This document shows, piece after piece, positions 63,936-64,000 of a stretch of 64,000 bases of DNA. The translations under genes were made by a program, and so were the position numbers. Positions within the stretch are counted from its first letter, which is position 1. Each line of letters starts with the position of its first letter. Location of the stretch: assembly GCF_011420305.2 (NCBI RefSeq), contig NZ_CP061769.1, positions 2,777,001 through 2,841,000 on the forward strand. The letters run 5' to 3'. The notes below the pieces were generated by a model that saw only the letters and a list, made by a program, of their open reading frames with translations, did not search any database and was not told where the DNA came from. This DNA is from Nocardioides ochotonae. Its GTDB lineage: Bacteria; Actinomycetota; Actinomycetes; Propionibacteriales; Nocardioidaceae.

Positions 63936-64000
63936 TCAGGAGCGGGGCGCGCGGGCCGCGAGGATCTCCCGCACGGACGGCGAGAGCGCCTGCGCGCCCA
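63936..64000 (-). CDS. C-terminal end of a gene running off the right edge (partial)
   Basis: A leftward frame open from the window edge ends with TGA at 63936-63938; the last residues would be GAQALSPSVREILAARAPRS. Only 20 codons are visible, so no function can be given. The 171 bases between it and the synthetase ATG contain a locally less GC-rich stretch (about 63840-63900) that could hold a promoter. Confidence 0.45.
   Translation of the reverse strand, partial: GAQALSPSVREILAARAPRS

Overview
The window is about 71-73% GC with dense, mostly leftward, tightly packed genes and frequent ATGA/GTGA stop-start overlaps. Gene content (single-chain GlyRS, Zur, UppS, RecO, HrcA-DnaJ2, PhoH-YbeY, the ImuA'-ImuB-DnaE2 mutasome, a tuberculostearate-type TmsAB pair, GAF-ANTAR and SigB/SigF-type sigma factors) points to an actinobacterium, most likely Nocardioidaceae (Nocardioides-like). 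That placement is an inference from gene content, not a phylogeny.

A backbone of leftward housekeeping genes runs through the window in an order that resembles the Mycobacterium tuberculosis Rv2357c-Rv2388c region: dusB, glyS, (znuACB-zur, rightward), uppS, recO, leuA, then era, a cytidine-deaminase-like gene, a CNNM/CorC protein, ybeY, phoH, HIT protein, rsmE, dnaJ2, hrcA and hemW. Accessory blocks are inserted between these genes. Left end (1-3.6 kb): a two-gene unit joining a receiver-PIG-L deacetylase fusion to a membrane histidine kinase, then a secreted SH3-type protein. 7.2-10.9 kb: a zinc-uptake operon behind two Zur boxes, followed by zur itself. 15.2 kb: a leucine leader peptide with mutually exclusive pairings ahead of leuA.

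15.5-33.3 kb is the main accessory region and has a stress-response character. It holds a LuxR-type regulator, a methyltransferase, a haem-oxygenase-like iron enzyme overlapping a CDGSH protein, a large-subunit catalase, a YihY-type membrane protein, a Rieske-FAD oxidoreductase, and a signalling cluster. The cluster contains a receiver-ATPase protein, a receiver-PAS-PAS histidine kinase, two paralogous SigB/SigF-type sigma factors, a stand-alone STAS protein, an all-in-one PAS-SpoIIE-ATPase-STAS protein like Rv1364c, and a GAF-ANTAR protein. GGGTAC elements of the SigB/SigF type lie in front of several of these genes, so the sigma factors, their regulators and the oxidative-stress enzymes probably form one regulon.

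33.3-48.2 kb: two overlapping septum-formation-domain lipoproteins, the tmsA-tmsB-SIP-era run (10-methyl branched fatty acids), a FUSC-type membrane protein, the phoH-ybeY-CNNM group, a Gmad2-type lipoprotein, and a surface protein with a thioester domain and an LPHTG sorting signal. 48.2-64 kb: rsmE-dnaJ2-hrcA with a CIRCE operator, a DUF2470 gene behind an IdeR/DtxR-like box, a metallo-beta-lactamase-fold hydrolase, DUF3097, TM2, hemW, the SOS-controlled imuA'-imuB-dnaE2 operon with a perfect LexA box, and a long-chain acyl-CoA synthetase. I saw no rRNA, tRNA, CRISPR array, insertion sequence, prophage or plasmid genes.
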